64,000 nt of DNA from Planococcus rifietoensis (lineage in GTDB: Bacteria; Bacillota; Bacilli; Bacillales_A; Planococcaceae), in contig NZ_CP013659.2 of assembly GCF_001465795.2 (NCBI RefSeq), positions 762,501-826,500 on the forward strand, read 5' to 3'. Shown here in pieces: positions 16,721 to 25,844 of the stretch. Under the pieces are notes generated by a model. It had not been told where the DNA came from, did no database searches, and saw nothing but the letters and a program-made list of their open reading frames with translations. The translations under genes were made by a program, and so were the position numbers. Position 1 is the first letter of the stretch. Each line of letters starts with the position of its first letter.

Positions 16721-18265
16721 GTGGCAGAACAATTCGATTTATCCCATTTTGAAAAAAGCATGATCATCCGTGAGATGAGCTATGCTGATATACCTGCCAT
16801 TCTGGAAATGCAGCAGCTTTGCTTTCCGGGCATGGATCCTTGGAAGGAAGAGCAGCTCAGAAGCCATTTAGGCGTTTTTGCACAAGGGCAGATCGTCGCG
16901 GAACTCGACGGCAAAGTAATCGGTTCCTGCTCGAGCCTATTGATCAATTTCGATGAATACGATGACCGTCATACATGGGACGATGTCACTGACGGCGGCT
17001 ATATAACGAACCATAACCAAGACGGCTATAATATGTACGGCATCGAAGTCATGGTGCACCCAGAATACCGCCGCATGCAAGTCGGGCAGCGTTTGTACGA
17101 AGCGCGCAAAGAACTGGCGCGTGAATTGAACTTGAAGTCGATTATCATCGGCGGGCGCATCCCGAACTACCATAAACACGCAGACGAAATGTCGCCGCGT
17201 GAATACGTCGATTCGGTGTCGCGCCATAAAATCTATGATCCGGTGCTGACATTCCAATTGATGAATGGTTTCCAGCTCATGCGCATCAATCCTGGCTATT
17301 TGCAGGACGATAAAGCATCGGGCAAATACGCAACGCTTATGGAGTGGAACAATGTCGATTACAAGCCGATCTCCAAGCGCCATTTCAAGACAAGTTTGCC
17401 TGTGCGCATCTGCGTCGTCCAATACTTGATGCGTGCCATCAATTCATTCGACGATTTGGCGAACCAGGTCGAGTACTTTGTCGACGTGGCATCGGATGCG
17501 CATTCGGATTTCGTCGTGTTCCCGGAAATTTTCACGACGCAATTGATGTCGTTCTTGAATGAACCATCGCCGAGCCAAGCGGTCCGCAAATTGACGGAAT
17601 TCACACCGCAATACATCGAACTGTTCACGGACCTCGCTGTGCGCTATAACGTCAATATCATTGGCGGCTCGCATTTCGTCAAGGAAGAAAATGATGAGAT
17701 TTACAACATCGCGTATTTGTTCCGTCGCGATGGTTCGATCGATAAACAGTACAAGATTCACATCACGCCGAACGAACGTAAATGGTGGGGCATTTCAGCA
17801 GGTGATTCGGTGCGCGTATTTGATACGGATTGCGGCAAGATCGCCATCCAGATCTGCTACGACATCGAGTTCCCGGAACTGGCCCGCATCGCCACCGATA
17901 TGGGCGCCAACATCATCTTCTCGCCGTTTTGTACGGAAGACCGCCAAGGCTATTTGCGCGTCCGTTATTGTGCACAAGCCCGCGCGGTCGAGAACCAGAT
18001 CTACACGGTCATTTCCGGAACGGTCGGAAACTTGCCGCAAACGGAAAACATGGATATCCAATATGCACAATCCGGCATCTTCGCGCCAAGCGATTTCGAA
18101 TTCGCTCGCGATGGCATCGTCGGGGAAACCAATCCGAACCTGGAGATGGTATTGATCGGGGATGTCGACCTTGAAATCCTCAGACGCCAGCGCCAAGACG
18201 GCACCGTCAAGCAATTGAAGGATCGCCGCCACGACGTCTACCGTGTGGAATATAAACAAGATTAA
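16721..18265 (+). CDS. GNAT acetyltransferase-nitrilase fusion (YhcX type)
   Basis: A 514-residue two-domain protein like B. subtilis YhcX. The N-terminal part (about 15-205) is a GNAT acetyltransferase with the acetyl-CoA loop YRRMQVGQRLY. The C-terminal part (about 225-500) is a carbon-nitrogen hydrolase with the Glu-Lys-Cys triad: E269 (VFPEIF), K345 (YKIHIT) and C379 (QICYDIEFPE). GTG 16721 has AAGGAG nine bases upstream. Substrates are not known. It stands alone, with a terminator at 18270. Confidence 0.92.
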   Translation: MAEQFDLSHFEKSMIIREMSYADIPAILEMQQLCFPGMDPWKEEQLRSHLGVFAQGQIVAELDGKVIGSCSSLLINFDEYDDRHTWDDVTDGGYITNHNQDGYNMYGIEVMVHPEYRRMQVGQRLYEARKELARELNLKSIIIGGRIPNYHKHADEMSPREYVDSVSRHKIYDPVLTFQLMNGFQLMRINPGYLQDDKASGKYATLMEWNNVDYKPISKRHFKTSLPVRICVVQYLMRAINSFDDLANQVEYFVDVASDAHSDFVVFPEIFTTQLMSFLNEPSPSQAVRKLTEFTPQYIELFTDLAVRYNVNIIGGSHFVKEENDEIYNIAYLFRRDGSIDKQYKIHITPNERKWWGISAGDSVRVFDTDCGKIAIQICYDIEFPELARIATDMGANIIFSPFCTEDRQGYLRVRYCAQARAVENQIYTVISGTVGNLPQTENMDIQYAQSGIFAPSDFEFARDGIVGETNPNLEMVLIGDVDLEILRRQRQDGTVKQLKDRRHDVYRVEYKQD

Positions 18266-18269
18266 CTTT

Positions 18270-18297
18270 AGCCGCTCCGAATCGGGGCGGCTTTTTT
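18270..18297 (+). terminator. Terminator of the GNAT-nitrilase gene
   Basis: AGCCGCTCCGA pairs with TCGGGGCGGCT, including a G-T pair, followed by T6. Confidence 0.85.
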
Positions 18298-18340
18298 GCG
18301 GAAAATTTGGTAAACTGATAAGTAATTGGAGGGATGAACC

Positions 18341-20041
18341 ATGACATGGAAACAACGAATGCAAAAATGGCTCGGACACGAGGGGCTGGACGTGAACACG
18401 AAACAGCAGCTGCAATTACTATCGGAAGACGAGCAGCTGGCAGAAGATGCGTTTTATCAGGACTTGGTATTCGGAACAGGTGGGATGCGCGGTGAAATCG
18501 GCCCGGGCACGAACCGCATGAATGTCTATACCGTCAGAAAAGCGTCAAAAGGCATTGCCGATTATATTGAAAGCTTCGGCGAAGCGGCGATGAAGCGTGG
18601 CGTGGCAATCGCGTTCGACAGCCGCCGCATGTCACCGGAGTTTGCCGAAGAAGCGGCGCGAACATTTGCTGCTGCGGGCATTCGGGCATACGTCTATGAA
18701 TCTGCGCGCACAACGCCGCAATTATCATTTACTGTGCGTGAATTAAATGCGTTTATGGGCATCGTCATCACTGCCAGCCACAACCCGCCTGAATACAATG
18801 GCTATAAAGTGTACGGCGAAGACGGCGCGCAATTGGATCTCGAAGCAGCGGACCAGGTCATCGGATTTGTTAGCCGAGTGGAAGATGAACTCGCAATCGA
18901 AAATGATGAGTATGATTCCTCCTTGTTGGAAATTCTCGGCGAACAGCTCGACCGCGCCTATATCGATCAAGTGTTGACGGTGCAGGAAACTAGCGTTGAG
19001 CCGATCAGCGTCGTCTTTACGCCGCTTCACGGAGCATCAGGCGCGACTGTCCGCCGAGTGTTTGACGAAGCCGGTTATAGCGGCGTTAATTATGTGAAAG
19101 AACAAATGGCGCCGGACGGTGAGTTCCCTACGGTGGAATCCCCGAACCCGGAAGAATCATCGGCGTTTGACCTCGCCCGGAAATACGGTGAAGAACAGAC
19201 CGCAGATTTATTGATTGCCATCGACCCGGACGGCGACCGTGTCGGCGCAGCGGTTTGGACCGGTACGCAATATGAATTATTGACTGGCAACCAGACCGGC
19301 GGCATCTTGCTGGAGTATTTATTGGGCCAGAAAAAAGCCAAAGGTGAATTGCCGGAAGACGGGCGCATCTTCAAGACCATCGTCACTTCCGGATTCGGGG
19401 AAGCGGTCGCTAGAAGCTACGGCGTAGAGAGTGAAGACGTGTTGACAGGCTTTAAATTCATCGGCGAAAAATTGCGTGAAAACGATGCGCAGCATGAATT
19501 CACTTTCTTATTCGGCTACGAGGAAAGCTACGGCTATTTGATCCGTGATTTTGCGCGCGATAAAGATGCCGTGCAAGCGACATTGCTATTGGTCGAAGCT
19601 GCTGCCTTCTATAAGAAGCAAGGCAAAAATCTGTACGGTGTATTAAATGAACTTTACGAACGCCACGGCTTCTACCGCGAATTGCTCGTTTCGGTGACGA
19701 AAAAAGGCATCGAAGGGGCACGTGAAATCACGCAGCTGCTCGACGGCTTGCGCACAGCGCCGCCGCAATCCATTGCCGGCATCGCGGTCAAAAAAATCGA
19801 AGACTACGACAGCCGTACACGGACGCTTGTCGATATGGGGACGAGCGAAGCGATCGTCTTGCCGCAATCAAATGTTTTGAAATACTTCTTGTCGGATGGT
19901 TCGTGGGTCTGCGTGCGCCCAAGCGGCACCGAGCCGAAAGTGAAATACTATTTCGGCGTCAAAGCCGCAACCCAGCAGGAAAGCGACGAAAAGCTTGAAC
20001 TATTGAAAGAATCATTTCTCGACATCGTTGCGAATCGGTGA
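18341..20041 (+). CDS. pgcA: Phosphoglucomutase/phosphomannomutase (PgcA type)
   Basis: A 566-residue alpha-D-phosphohexomutase interconverting glucose 1- and 6-phosphate, feeding UDP-glucose and cell-wall polymer synthesis. In order: GTGGMRGEIGPG near the N-terminus, the phosphoserine loop TASHNPPEYNGYK (S146), the metal loop DPDGDRVG, the sugar-binding loop GYEESYGY, and the phosphate-binding RPSGTEPK near the C-terminus. The length is typical of Bacillus PgcA. GGAGGGATG precedes ATG 18341. A terminator overlaps the stop codon. Confidence 0.95.
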   Translation: MTWKQRMQKWLGHEGLDVNTKQQLQLLSEDEQLAEDAFYQDLVFGTGGMRGEIGPGTNRMNVYTVRKASKGIADYIESFGEAAMKRGVAIAFDSRRMSPEFAEEAARTFAAAGIRAYVYESARTTPQLSFTVRELNAFMGIVITASHNPPEYNGYKVYGEDGAQLDLEAADQVIGFVSRVEDELAIENDEYDSSLLEILGEQLDRAYIDQVLTVQETSVEPISVVFTPLHGASGATVRRVFDEAGYSGVNYVKEQMAPDGEFPTVESPNPEESSAFDLARKYGEEQTADLLIAIDPDGDRVGAAVWTGTQYELLTGNQTGGILLEYLLGQKKAKGELPEDGRIFKTIVTSGFGEAVARSYGVESEDVLTGFKFIGEKLRENDAQHEFTFLFGYEESYGYLIRDFARDKDAVQATLLLVEAAAFYKKQGKNLYGVLNELYERHGFYRELLVSVTKKGIEGAREITQLLDGLRTAPPQSIAGIAVKKIEDYDSRTRTLVDMGTSEAIVLPQSNVLKYFLSDGSWVCVRPSGTEPKVKYYFGVKAATQQESDEKLELLKESFLDIVANR

Positions 20042-20070
20042 AAAAGCTCCCCATAGAGGGAGCTTTTTCA
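20040..20070 (+). terminator. Terminator overlapping the pgcA stop codon
   Basis: GAAAAAGCTCCC pairs with GGGAGCTTTTTC around CATAGA. Confidence 0.85.
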
Positions 20071-20133
20071 TTCGAAAGAATGAGGCAAACACCGGTTCTT
20101 ATCGTTACAATAGCAACTAGGAGGGATCAGCCC

Positions 20134-21243
20134 ATGGTGCCTGAACAGCATTCGGACGTCATCTTATTGAAAGAGATTGCGGAGTTGTTGAATGAAGAAA
20201 CGAATATGGAACGCATGCTCGGCGGGGCGATCGACAAGCTGCTGCAAAACTCCAATTTTGAAACAGCCTGGATCTTTTTCATCGATGAAAAAGGAAAGCA
20301 CAGACTTGTGGCGCAGGCCAATTTGCCGGATGCCCTCGAGGAGCGGGATTGCCGCCATTTGACGAAAGGCGGCTGCTGGTGCGTTAAGCGCTATCATGAC
20401 GGCGATTTGGAAAAGGCGTCGAATATCATCGCCTGCCAGCGCATCGAAAACGCCAAAGCGGCACATGGGAAAATCGGCAATATTTCACATCATGCGACGG
20501 TTCCGCTGCAGTCAGGCAAGGAAAAATTCGGCTTGCTCAATATCGCTGCGGCTGATACGGTGCGTTTTTCAAAAGATGAACTGGCCTTATTGGAATCGGT
20601 CGCTTTCCAAATCGGTTCCGCCATCAAACGCATCGTCTTGACCAAACAAGAACAAGAGCTGGCACTCGTCAAAGAGCGCAATCGGCTCGCGCGGGATTTG
20701 CACGATTCCGTCAATCAGCTGTTGTTCTCGGTCACGTTGACGGCTAGGGGCGGCATCGAAATGGCGGAAGACGAAGCGCAAAAAAGCACATTCCGCGACA
20801 TCCAGCATCTCAGTCAGGAAGCGCTCAATGAAATGAGGGCGCTGATTTGGCAATTACGGCCAAAAGGGCTCGAGAGCGGCTTGATCGATGCCGTCAAAGC
20901 GTACGGGGAAATGCTCGGGCTGTCGATGGAAACGAAAGTGACCGGCGTGATTCAATTGCCGTCGCGAACGGAAGAGACTTTATTCCGCATTGCCCAGGAA
21001 GCGTTGAATAATGTGCGCAAGCATGCGGGCACAAGCGCTGCCCAAATCTATGTGACAATTACACCGACAGATGTCTTATTGGTCATCAAAGACGAAGGAC
21101 TCGGTTTTTCTCCTGCACACGGCGCGATCCCGTCGATCGGCATACAAAGCATTCGCGACCGGGCGAAAGCAGAAGGCGGCACAGCCGATTGGTCTAGCGA
21201 ATTAAGCAAAGGAACGGAAATCCTTGTACGGATTCCGTATTAA
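20134..21243 (+). CDS. GAF-domain sensor histidine kinase (NarL-system type)
   Basis: A 369-residue soluble kinase with no membrane helix. An N-terminal GAF domain (about 10-160) contains four cysteines in a compact region (C73, C81, C83, C101: CRHL, GGCWC, IIAC) that could bind a metal, haem or Fe-S ligand. Then come a HisKA_3 dimerisation domain with phospho-acceptor H190 (ARDLHDSVNQ) and an HATPase domain (EALNNVRKHA, DEGLGF). ATG 20134 follows AGGAGGGAT; the longer frame is rejected because it overlaps the pgcA terminator. It pairs with the response regulator 12 bases downstream. The signal is unknown. Confidence 0.92.
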   Translation: MVPEQHSDVILLKEIAELLNEETNMERMLGGAIDKLLQNSNFETAWIFFIDEKGKHRLVAQANLPDALEERDCRHLTKGGCWCVKRYHDGDLEKASNIIACQRIENAKAAHGKIGNISHHATVPLQSGKEKFGLLNIAAADTVRFSKDELALLESVAFQIGSAIKRIVLTKQEQELALVKERNRLARDLHDSVNQLLFSVTLTARGGIEMAEDEAQKSTFRDIQHLSQEALNEMRALIWQLRPKGLESGLIDAVKAYGEMLGLSMETKVTGVIQLPSRTEETLFRIAQEALNNVRKHAGTSAAQIYVTITPTDVLLVIKDEGLGFSPAHGAIPSIGIQSIRDRAKAEGGTADWSSELSKGTEILVRIPY

Positions 21244-21255
21244 AGGAGTGGCAAG

Positions 21256-21891
21256 ATGAGAGTATTGATTGCGGATGATCATCACGTAGTAAGAAGAGGG
21301 TTGCTGTTTTTCCTGAAAACCCAAAAAGACATTGAAGTGGTGGGGGAGGCTGCGAACGGCGTGGAAGCTGTCGAAATGGCGGGCGAGCTGCAGCCGGATA
21401 TCGTCTTGATGGATCTGGTCATGCCTGAAATGGACGGCATCCAGGCAACTCGGAAAATCAAAGAGTCTTATCCGGATATCATTGTGTTGATGCTCACGAG
21501 CTTTTCCGACCGCGACCACATCCTTCCGGCGATCGAAGCAGGAGCGGCAGGCTATCAGTTGAAAGATATCGAACCGGACGAATTGGTGGAATCGCTGCGC
21601 AGCTTGATGCGCGGGGAGAATACGCTGCATCCGAAAGCTTCGTCGGAATTGGCGAAAGCGCCGGAAGACCCGCCGCCGCACGTTCTCCATCCTTTAACGC
21701 CAAGGGAAGCGGAAGTGCTCGCGGAGCTGACCAAAGGGAAAAGCAACCGGGAAGTGGCGTCTGCTTTGTTCGTGACCGAGAAGACGGTGAAAACGCATAT
21801 TTCCAATATCTTCATCAAACTCGAAGTCCAGGACCGGACGCAAGCGGCACTTTATGCCGTCAAGCATGGGTTGACGGAATACGCCAATTGA
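21256..21891 (+). CDS. NarL/LuxR-family response regulator
   Basis: 211 residues. Receiver domain (about 1-120) with acidic pocket DD at 8-9, phospho-acceptor D53 (VLMDLVMPEMDG), the switch threonine in LMLTSF, and Lys in YQLKD. C-terminal LuxR-type helix-turn-helix (about 145-205: LTPREAEVLAELTKGKSN, then KTVKTHISNIF). AAGGAG precedes the ATG. Co-transcribed with the GAF kinase, whose phosphate it should receive. Target genes are not evident here. Confidence 0.94.
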   Translation: MRVLIADDHHVVRRGLLFFLKTQKDIEVVGEAANGVEAVEMAGELQPDIVLMDLVMPEMDGIQATRKIKESYPDIIVLMLTSFSDRDHILPAIEAGAAGYQLKDIEPDELVESLRSLMRGENTLHPKASSELAKAPEDPPPHVLHPLTPREAEVLAELTKGKSNREVASALFVTEKTVKTHISNIFIKLEVQDRTQAALYAVKHGLTEYAN

Positions 21892-21900
21892 ATGGAACTA

Positions 21901-21938
21901 GAAAAAGCCTGCCGGATGAAAATCCGGCAGGCTTTTAT
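21901..21938. terminator. Terminator between response regulator and rsgA
   Basis: AAAAAGCCTGCCGGAT pairs with ATCCGGCAGGCTTTT around GAAA. Suited to both convergent genes. Confidence 0.9.
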
Positions 21939-22990
21939 CTTTTCTTAACAGGGCGGCTGCGGTATTCTTTCGTGCGCTGTTTCCATACTGCGCGTTCTGC
22001 CTGTTGTTTGGCAGCATCACTTTTTCGTTCGATATAGTCGAGCTCACGCAGTAATTTTAAATAGCTTTCATAGCGCTCTTCCGGCAATTCGCCGGAAGCA
22101 AGCGCGGATTGGATGCGGCAGCCCGGTTCTTGTTGGTGGCTGCAATCGCGGAAACGGCATTCGGCAGCAAGGCTCGTGATGTCCTGGAAGCTAGACTCAA
22201 GCCCATCGGCAGAATCGGCCAGCTGGAATTCACGCATGCCCGGCGTGTCGATCAATAAACCGCCGCCCGGCAGCAGCACCAGTTCGCGGTGCGTCGTCGT
22301 GTGGCGGCCTTTGCTGTCGTCTTCGCGGATGTCCTGCACCGCCATTTTGTCGCTTTGGGTCAGGGCGTTGATGAGCGAGGATTTTCCTACTCCCGAAGAG
22401 CCGAGCAGAGCGCCGGTTTTGCCATCCGTTAAATAGCGATTGAAGGCGTCCATGCCGTCGCCAGTCAAAGCTGAAACGGCAAACACATCGACGCCGAACG
22501 CAGTAGTGGCGACTTCTTTCAAGTAAACTGCAGGGTCTTCGCATTGGTCGCTTTTCGTCAACACGACGACCGGCATGGCGCCTGAATCCCAAGCGGCGAC
22601 CATATAACGTTCAAGGCGCCGGACATTAAAATCGTGATTGAGCGACATGACCAGAAAGACGTAGTCGAGATTGACGGCGATGGTCTGCATCTCGGACGTT
22701 TCTCCGGCCGCTTTTCGGACGAAGCGCGAACTTCTCGGCAGCAGTTGGTGGATGATGCCTTTGTCTTCTCCAGGCATTTGTTCCAGCGCCACCCAGTCAC
22801 CGACGCTTGGAAATTCATCGCGGCTGTGGCTATGGCGGTAATTTCCGGATAAAGTAGCCGGCCATTCACCGAAATCGGTCATGACGCGGTAGCCGCTCTT
22901 ATGTTCGAGAATGACGCGGCCAGGTATTTTCTGTTCAGGCAATGCTTGTTGAAATGATTCATTCCATCCGTATTGTTTGATAATCGACAA
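21935..22990 (-). CDS. rsgA: Ribosome small subunit-dependent GTPase A
   Basis: A 351-residue circularly permuted GTPase that helps mature the 30S subunit. Motif order is G4 TKSD (145-148), G1 GSSGVGKS (197-204), G3 DTPG (248-251), as expected for the permuted family. N-terminal OB fold. C-terminal zinc site C278, C283, H285, C291. The start is TTG 22990 with GGAGGAAG at good spacing. This may be a second RsgA-type protein, since the usual one sits in the prpC-prkC locus; that cannot be tested here. A leader with its own hairpin lies upstream. Confidence 0.92.
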   Translation of the reverse strand: MSIIKQYGWNESFQQALPEQKIPGRVILEHKSGYRVMTDFGEWPATLSGNYRHSHSRDEFPSVGDWVALEQMPGEDKGIIHQLLPRSSRFVRKAAGETSEMQTIAVNLDYVFLVMSLNHDFNVRRLERYMVAAWDSGAMPVVVLTKSDQCEDPAVYLKEVATTAFGVDVFAVSALTGDGMDAFNRYLTDGKTGALLGSSGVGKSSLINALTQSDKMAVQDIREDDSKGRHTTTHRELVLLPGGGLLIDTPGMREFQLADSADGLESSFQDITSLAAECRFRDCSHQQEPGCRIQSALASGELPEERYESYLKLLRELDYIERKSDAAKQQAERAVWKQRTKEYRSRPVKKR

Positions 22991-23014
22991 TGTAACTTCC
23001 TCCTATAAAAACGC

Positions 23015-23052
23015 ATAATAAAAACCATGGCTGCAATAATGCCTGCCATGGT
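23015..23052 (-). terminator. Hairpin between the 24-aa ORF and rsgA
   Basis: On the minus strand ACCATGGC pairs with GCCATGGT, with inner GCA/TGC pairing, followed by TTTTATTA. It sits between the small upstream ORF and rsgA and could act as terminator or attenuator. Confidence 0.6.
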
Positions 23053-23079
23053 CTCCGCGCATAGGAAAGAAACGTATCG

Positions 23080-23154
23080 TCAGCGATACACAGAAGGAGA
23101 CAGCATAGCAAACATCATTAAGTTGCGGGTTGCACGAACTGAAATTGTCACCAT
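23080..23154 (-). CDS. Short ORF (24 aa), possible leader peptide
   Basis: ATG 23154 is preceded by GAGGTGAGG and ends with TGA at 23080-23082. The peptide begins MVTISVRATRNLMMF and ends SPSVYR. It is Met-, Arg- and Ser-rich. A well-formed sigma-A promoter with a Fur-like box lies just upstream, and a hairpin follows, then rsgA. No family was recognised. It may be a leader peptide or small protein; coding status rests on ribosome site and context only. Confidence 0.4.
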   Translation of the reverse strand: MVTISVRATRNLMMFAMLSPSVYR

Positions 23155-23179
23155 ACTGCCTCACCTCTTTCCATTAGTT

Positions 23180-23214
23180 AAGATAATGATAAGCGCAATT
23201 GAAGTGAAGGTCAA
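23180..23214 (-). promoter_or_regulatory. Sigma-A promoter with Fur-like box
   Basis: On the minus strand TTGACC (23209-23214), a 17-bp spacer and TATCAT (23186-23191). The -10 lies within a plus-strand GATAATGATAAGC stretch, resembling two of the three GATAAT hexamers of a Fur box. The only gene-like sequence directly downstream is the 24-codon ORF. Confidence 0.5.
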
Positions 23215-23315
23215 TATTTTTTTGAGAGTATTTTGACAATGGCGTTCGGCTATTCGTGTTTCTTCCACGAGCACCTCTGCATGCTATAGTGAAAGGCAGG
23301 GGATATAGGACCAGC

Positions 23316-23340
23316 GTTTGCCCCAATTGGAATAGGGGAA
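23316..23340 (+). promoter_or_regulatory. Candidate sigma-B promoter
   Basis: GTTTGC (23316-23321), 13 bp, GGGGAA (23335-23340) resembles the GTTTAA/GGGWAW consensus of general-stress promoters. A very similar element precedes the universal stress gene at 33242-33267. It lies about 38 bases before the DUF2254 gene. Confidence 0.35.
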
Positions 23341-23377
23341 CAGGGGAACAAATGAATATTTTCTAGGGGGGGAAGTC

Positions 23378-24688
23378 ATGAAAAAGATTTTTTACGAATG
23401 GCGGGAAAAGTTATGGGTGACGCCAGCTCTCTACAGCTTCCTTGCCGTGTTATTATCCATTGGATTTTTTTATGTGGATTTATTGGTCATTCGGCAATAT
23501 CGTGAATTCATCCCGGATATCCTGCTGACCAATGTACAATTGGCTCAAACGATCATGGGGGCTCTCGCCGGGGCGCTATTGACGATGACAACGTTTACGT
23601 TTTCCACGATTCTTGTCGTGTTGACGATGTATTCCTCGCAATTTTCACCGAGAACATTGAAGAATTTTGTCCACGACCGCCTGACATGGCGCGTACTCGG
23701 TATCTTTTTGGGCGGTTTCATCTATAACACGCTGTCATTATTGTTCATGCGCGACGCCCTTTATACGCATGACGTCATTTCCACATTTGTCGGGATCGTC
23801 ATAGCGTTCCTTTGCCTTTCGACGTTTGCGTATTTCATCCATCACATTGCGACGAACGTCCAAGTGGAGAAGCTGATCGAGGAACTTGAAGAAGACACAG
23901 AGCGCATTATCGATACGTATAGTGAAAAACAGCAGCAGGAAATGGAGATTGAAACAGAGTGGAATCCCGACGGCTTCGCGGAAACCATCCTGGCAGAAAA
24001 TGATGGGTATATCCAATTCCTGTATTTCGATAAATTGACGGAGTATGCGGTGGAGCACGACCTGGAAGTTGAAATTCTTCACGGCATCGGTTCGTATGTC
24101 CACGAGAATACGCCGCTATGCCGCGTTTACCAACGCCAGCAAGAAGACATCGATCTTCGCCGCTTTATCACGATCGGCACGGAGCGGACGACGGACCAGG
24201 ATCTCGATTTTGCTATTCAGAAAATGGTCGAAGTGGCGCTGCGGGCGATCTCCCCAGGCATCAACGACCCAAACACGGCGAATGGCATCATCATTCGGAT
24301 CGGCCGGCTGCTGGGCAAATTAAGCCATCTCGAGACCGGGGCAATAACCATTCGGGACGAAGAGAAAAATGGCCGTGTGCGCTATCCATTCTTCACATTC
24401 CCCCATTTTCTTTATCTGACATTTCATCAATTGATCCATTATGGAAAAGAAGATGTGTCGGTCGTGGCCGCAATTTTGGAATCCTTAACAAACGCTGCCC
24501 AATTATCGAGTCCAGCGCATCACGAGGCCATTTGGGAAACACAATTGCATGTGCTTGAACATTTAGAGGGTTCACCTTTCAAACGGCTTGACCGCCGTTA
24601 TATCCAAGCGAAATTGGATGAGCTGGCAAAAGCGGTGGATCGCCGGCCAGCCTTGCTCAGTGACTACCAGCTGGGCTCGGAAGGATGA
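23378..24688 (+). CDS. DUF2254 integral membrane protein
   Basis: 436 residues matching DUF2254. Four N-terminal helices are visible (about 14-35, 50-75, 100-125, 135-155), with the characteristic LLTMTTFTFSTILVVLTMYSS-like segment and QFSPRTL. A soluble C-terminal half follows, containing ISPGINDPNTA. Function is unknown; membership of membrane or stress functions is suggested by the MscS channel 50 bases downstream and a possible sigma-B promoter. A strong GGGGGG-type ribosome site precedes ATG 23378. Confidence 0.85.
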   Translation: MKKIFYEWREKLWVTPALYSFLAVLLSIGFFYVDLLVIRQYREFIPDILLTNVQLAQTIMGALAGALLTMTTFTFSTILVVLTMYSSQFSPRTLKNFVHDRLTWRVLGIFLGGFIYNTLSLLFMRDALYTHDVISTFVGIVIAFLCLSTFAYFIHHIATNVQVEKLIEELEEDTERIIDTYSEKQQQEMEIETEWNPDGFAETILAENDGYIQFLYFDKLTEYAVEHDLEVEILHGIGSYVHENTPLCRVYQRQQEDIDLRRFITIGTERTTDQDLDFAIQKMVEVALRAISPGINDPNTANGIIIRIGRLLGKLSHLETGAITIRDEEKNGRVRYPFFTFPHFLYLTFHQLIHYGKEDVSVVAAILESLTNAAQLSSPAHHEAIWETQLHVLEHLEGSPFKRLDRRYIQAKLDELAKAVDRRPALLSDYQLGSEG

Positions 24689-24738
24689 TGCGCTCCAGCA
24701 TCTAATGGTTCATGGTGCTGCCTGTAAAGGAGGGACTT

Positions 24739-25797
24739 ATGAAAAATCCGCAATTATTTGAAGGCATCGACGTTCTGAGGAATTTATCGGTCATTGAGTT
24801 TTTCTTGTTCTTTCTTTATCTATTATTAATCTTCGTTAGCAAAAGGATTGCTCAAGCCGTGCTGAAACGAATCGTGAGGCATGACGGTTATCAAGAGCGG
24901 GTTTATCCGATCCTCGAAGATATTCTGAATTGGGTCGCCTTTTACGGCAGCATTATACTATTCCTGTTTTATTTCGGGCAGGAAGAATGGCTGAGGACGC
25001 CTTTTTACGAAACGGAAGGGGTCGACGTCTCCATTTTGCTGATCGTCGTCGCCATCATGATCGTTACGTTTTCGAGCCGCGTCGTTAAAGCATTCAATAG
25101 TTTTGTCATGCCTTATGTCTATGGCCAGTTCGATGTAGAAATGGGCATGAGCTATACGATCAACCGGCTCATTTATTATGCCGTGATGTTTCTGGCGATT
25201 GCAGTCAGCTTCACGCTGGTTGGGTTAGATCTGCGGGCAGTCGGCATTGTCTTCAGTGTGCTCGGGATCGGCATCGGTTTCGGCGTCCGAAACATCGCCG
25301 CGAACTTTGTCTCAGGCATCATCATTTTATTCGAACGGCCGATGGAAGTCGGGGAAATGGTTGAAATCGACAAGAAAATCGGGCGCATCACGAAAATCAA
25401 ATTGCGCTCGACAATCGTTGAAACAAATAAAGACGGGACGCTCGTCGTACCGAACCAGTATTTCATCGAACAGATTGTCAAGAACCGCTCGGGCGCAAGG
25501 CTATTCGCGCGTGTCGTCGTCAGTGTCGAATACGGCTGCGATACGGAGTTGGTCTCGAAATTATTGGTACAAGCTGCGGAACATGAAATTACAAAAATCG
25601 ACGGTGTGCCTGATGAAAAGCCTGACGCCCAGTTCATCGATTTCCGCAATTCCTCGATGGATTTCCAAGTGGAAGCACGCGTCTTGAATGTCGAAATGAA
25701 AGACCGCTTAGAAAGCCGGATTCGTCATGGCATCGCTGCCTTATTTGTAGAACACGGCATTCGCCTCGCGTCTTTACCAGGAGAAAGAACGGAATAA
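24739..25797 (+). CDS. Small-conductance mechanosensitive channel (MscS family)
   Basis: About 352 residues. Several N-terminal helices lead to the MscS core: a Gly/Ala-rich pore helix (VFSVLGIGIGFGVRNIAANFVSG is split by the pore-lining glycines), then the beta domain with FERPMEVGEMVEI, GRITKI and VPNQYF. Opens under membrane tension to release solutes on osmotic downshock. ATG 24739 follows AAAGGAGGGA. Probably co-transcribed with the DUF2254 gene; terminator at 25804. Confidence 0.9.
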   Translation: MKNPQLFEGIDVLRNLSVIEFFLFFLYLLLIFVSKRIAQAVLKRIVRHDGYQERVYPILEDILNWVAFYGSIILFLFYFGQEEWLRTPFYETEGVDVSILLIVVAIMIVTFSSRVVKAFNSFVMPYVYGQFDVEMGMSYTINRLIYYAVMFLAIAVSFTLVGLDLRAVGIVFSVLGIGIGFGVRNIAANFVSGIIILFERPMEVGEMVEIDKKIGRITKIKLRSTIVETNKDGTLVVPNQYFIEQIVKNRSGARLFARVVVSVEYGCDTELVSKLLVQAAEHEITKIDGVPDEKPDAQFIDFRNSSMDFQVEARVLNVEMKDRLESRIRHGIAALFVEHGIRLASLPGERTE

Positions 25798-25803
25798 AAG
25801 TAC

Positions 25804-25842
25804 GAAAAAACGCCTGATCTCAGAAGATCAGGCGTTTTTCTC
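25804..25842. terminator. Terminator between mscS and the convergent membrane gene
   Basis: AAAAAACGCCTGATCT pairs with AGATCAGGCGTTTTT around CAGA. Bidirectional. Confidence 0.9.
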
Positions 25843-25844
25843 TG

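Noticed and set aside
17359..18415. Long antisense frames opposite the GNAT-nitrilase and pgcA genes
   Set aside because: They mirror the codon use of the real genes, have no ribosome sites and match no known family.
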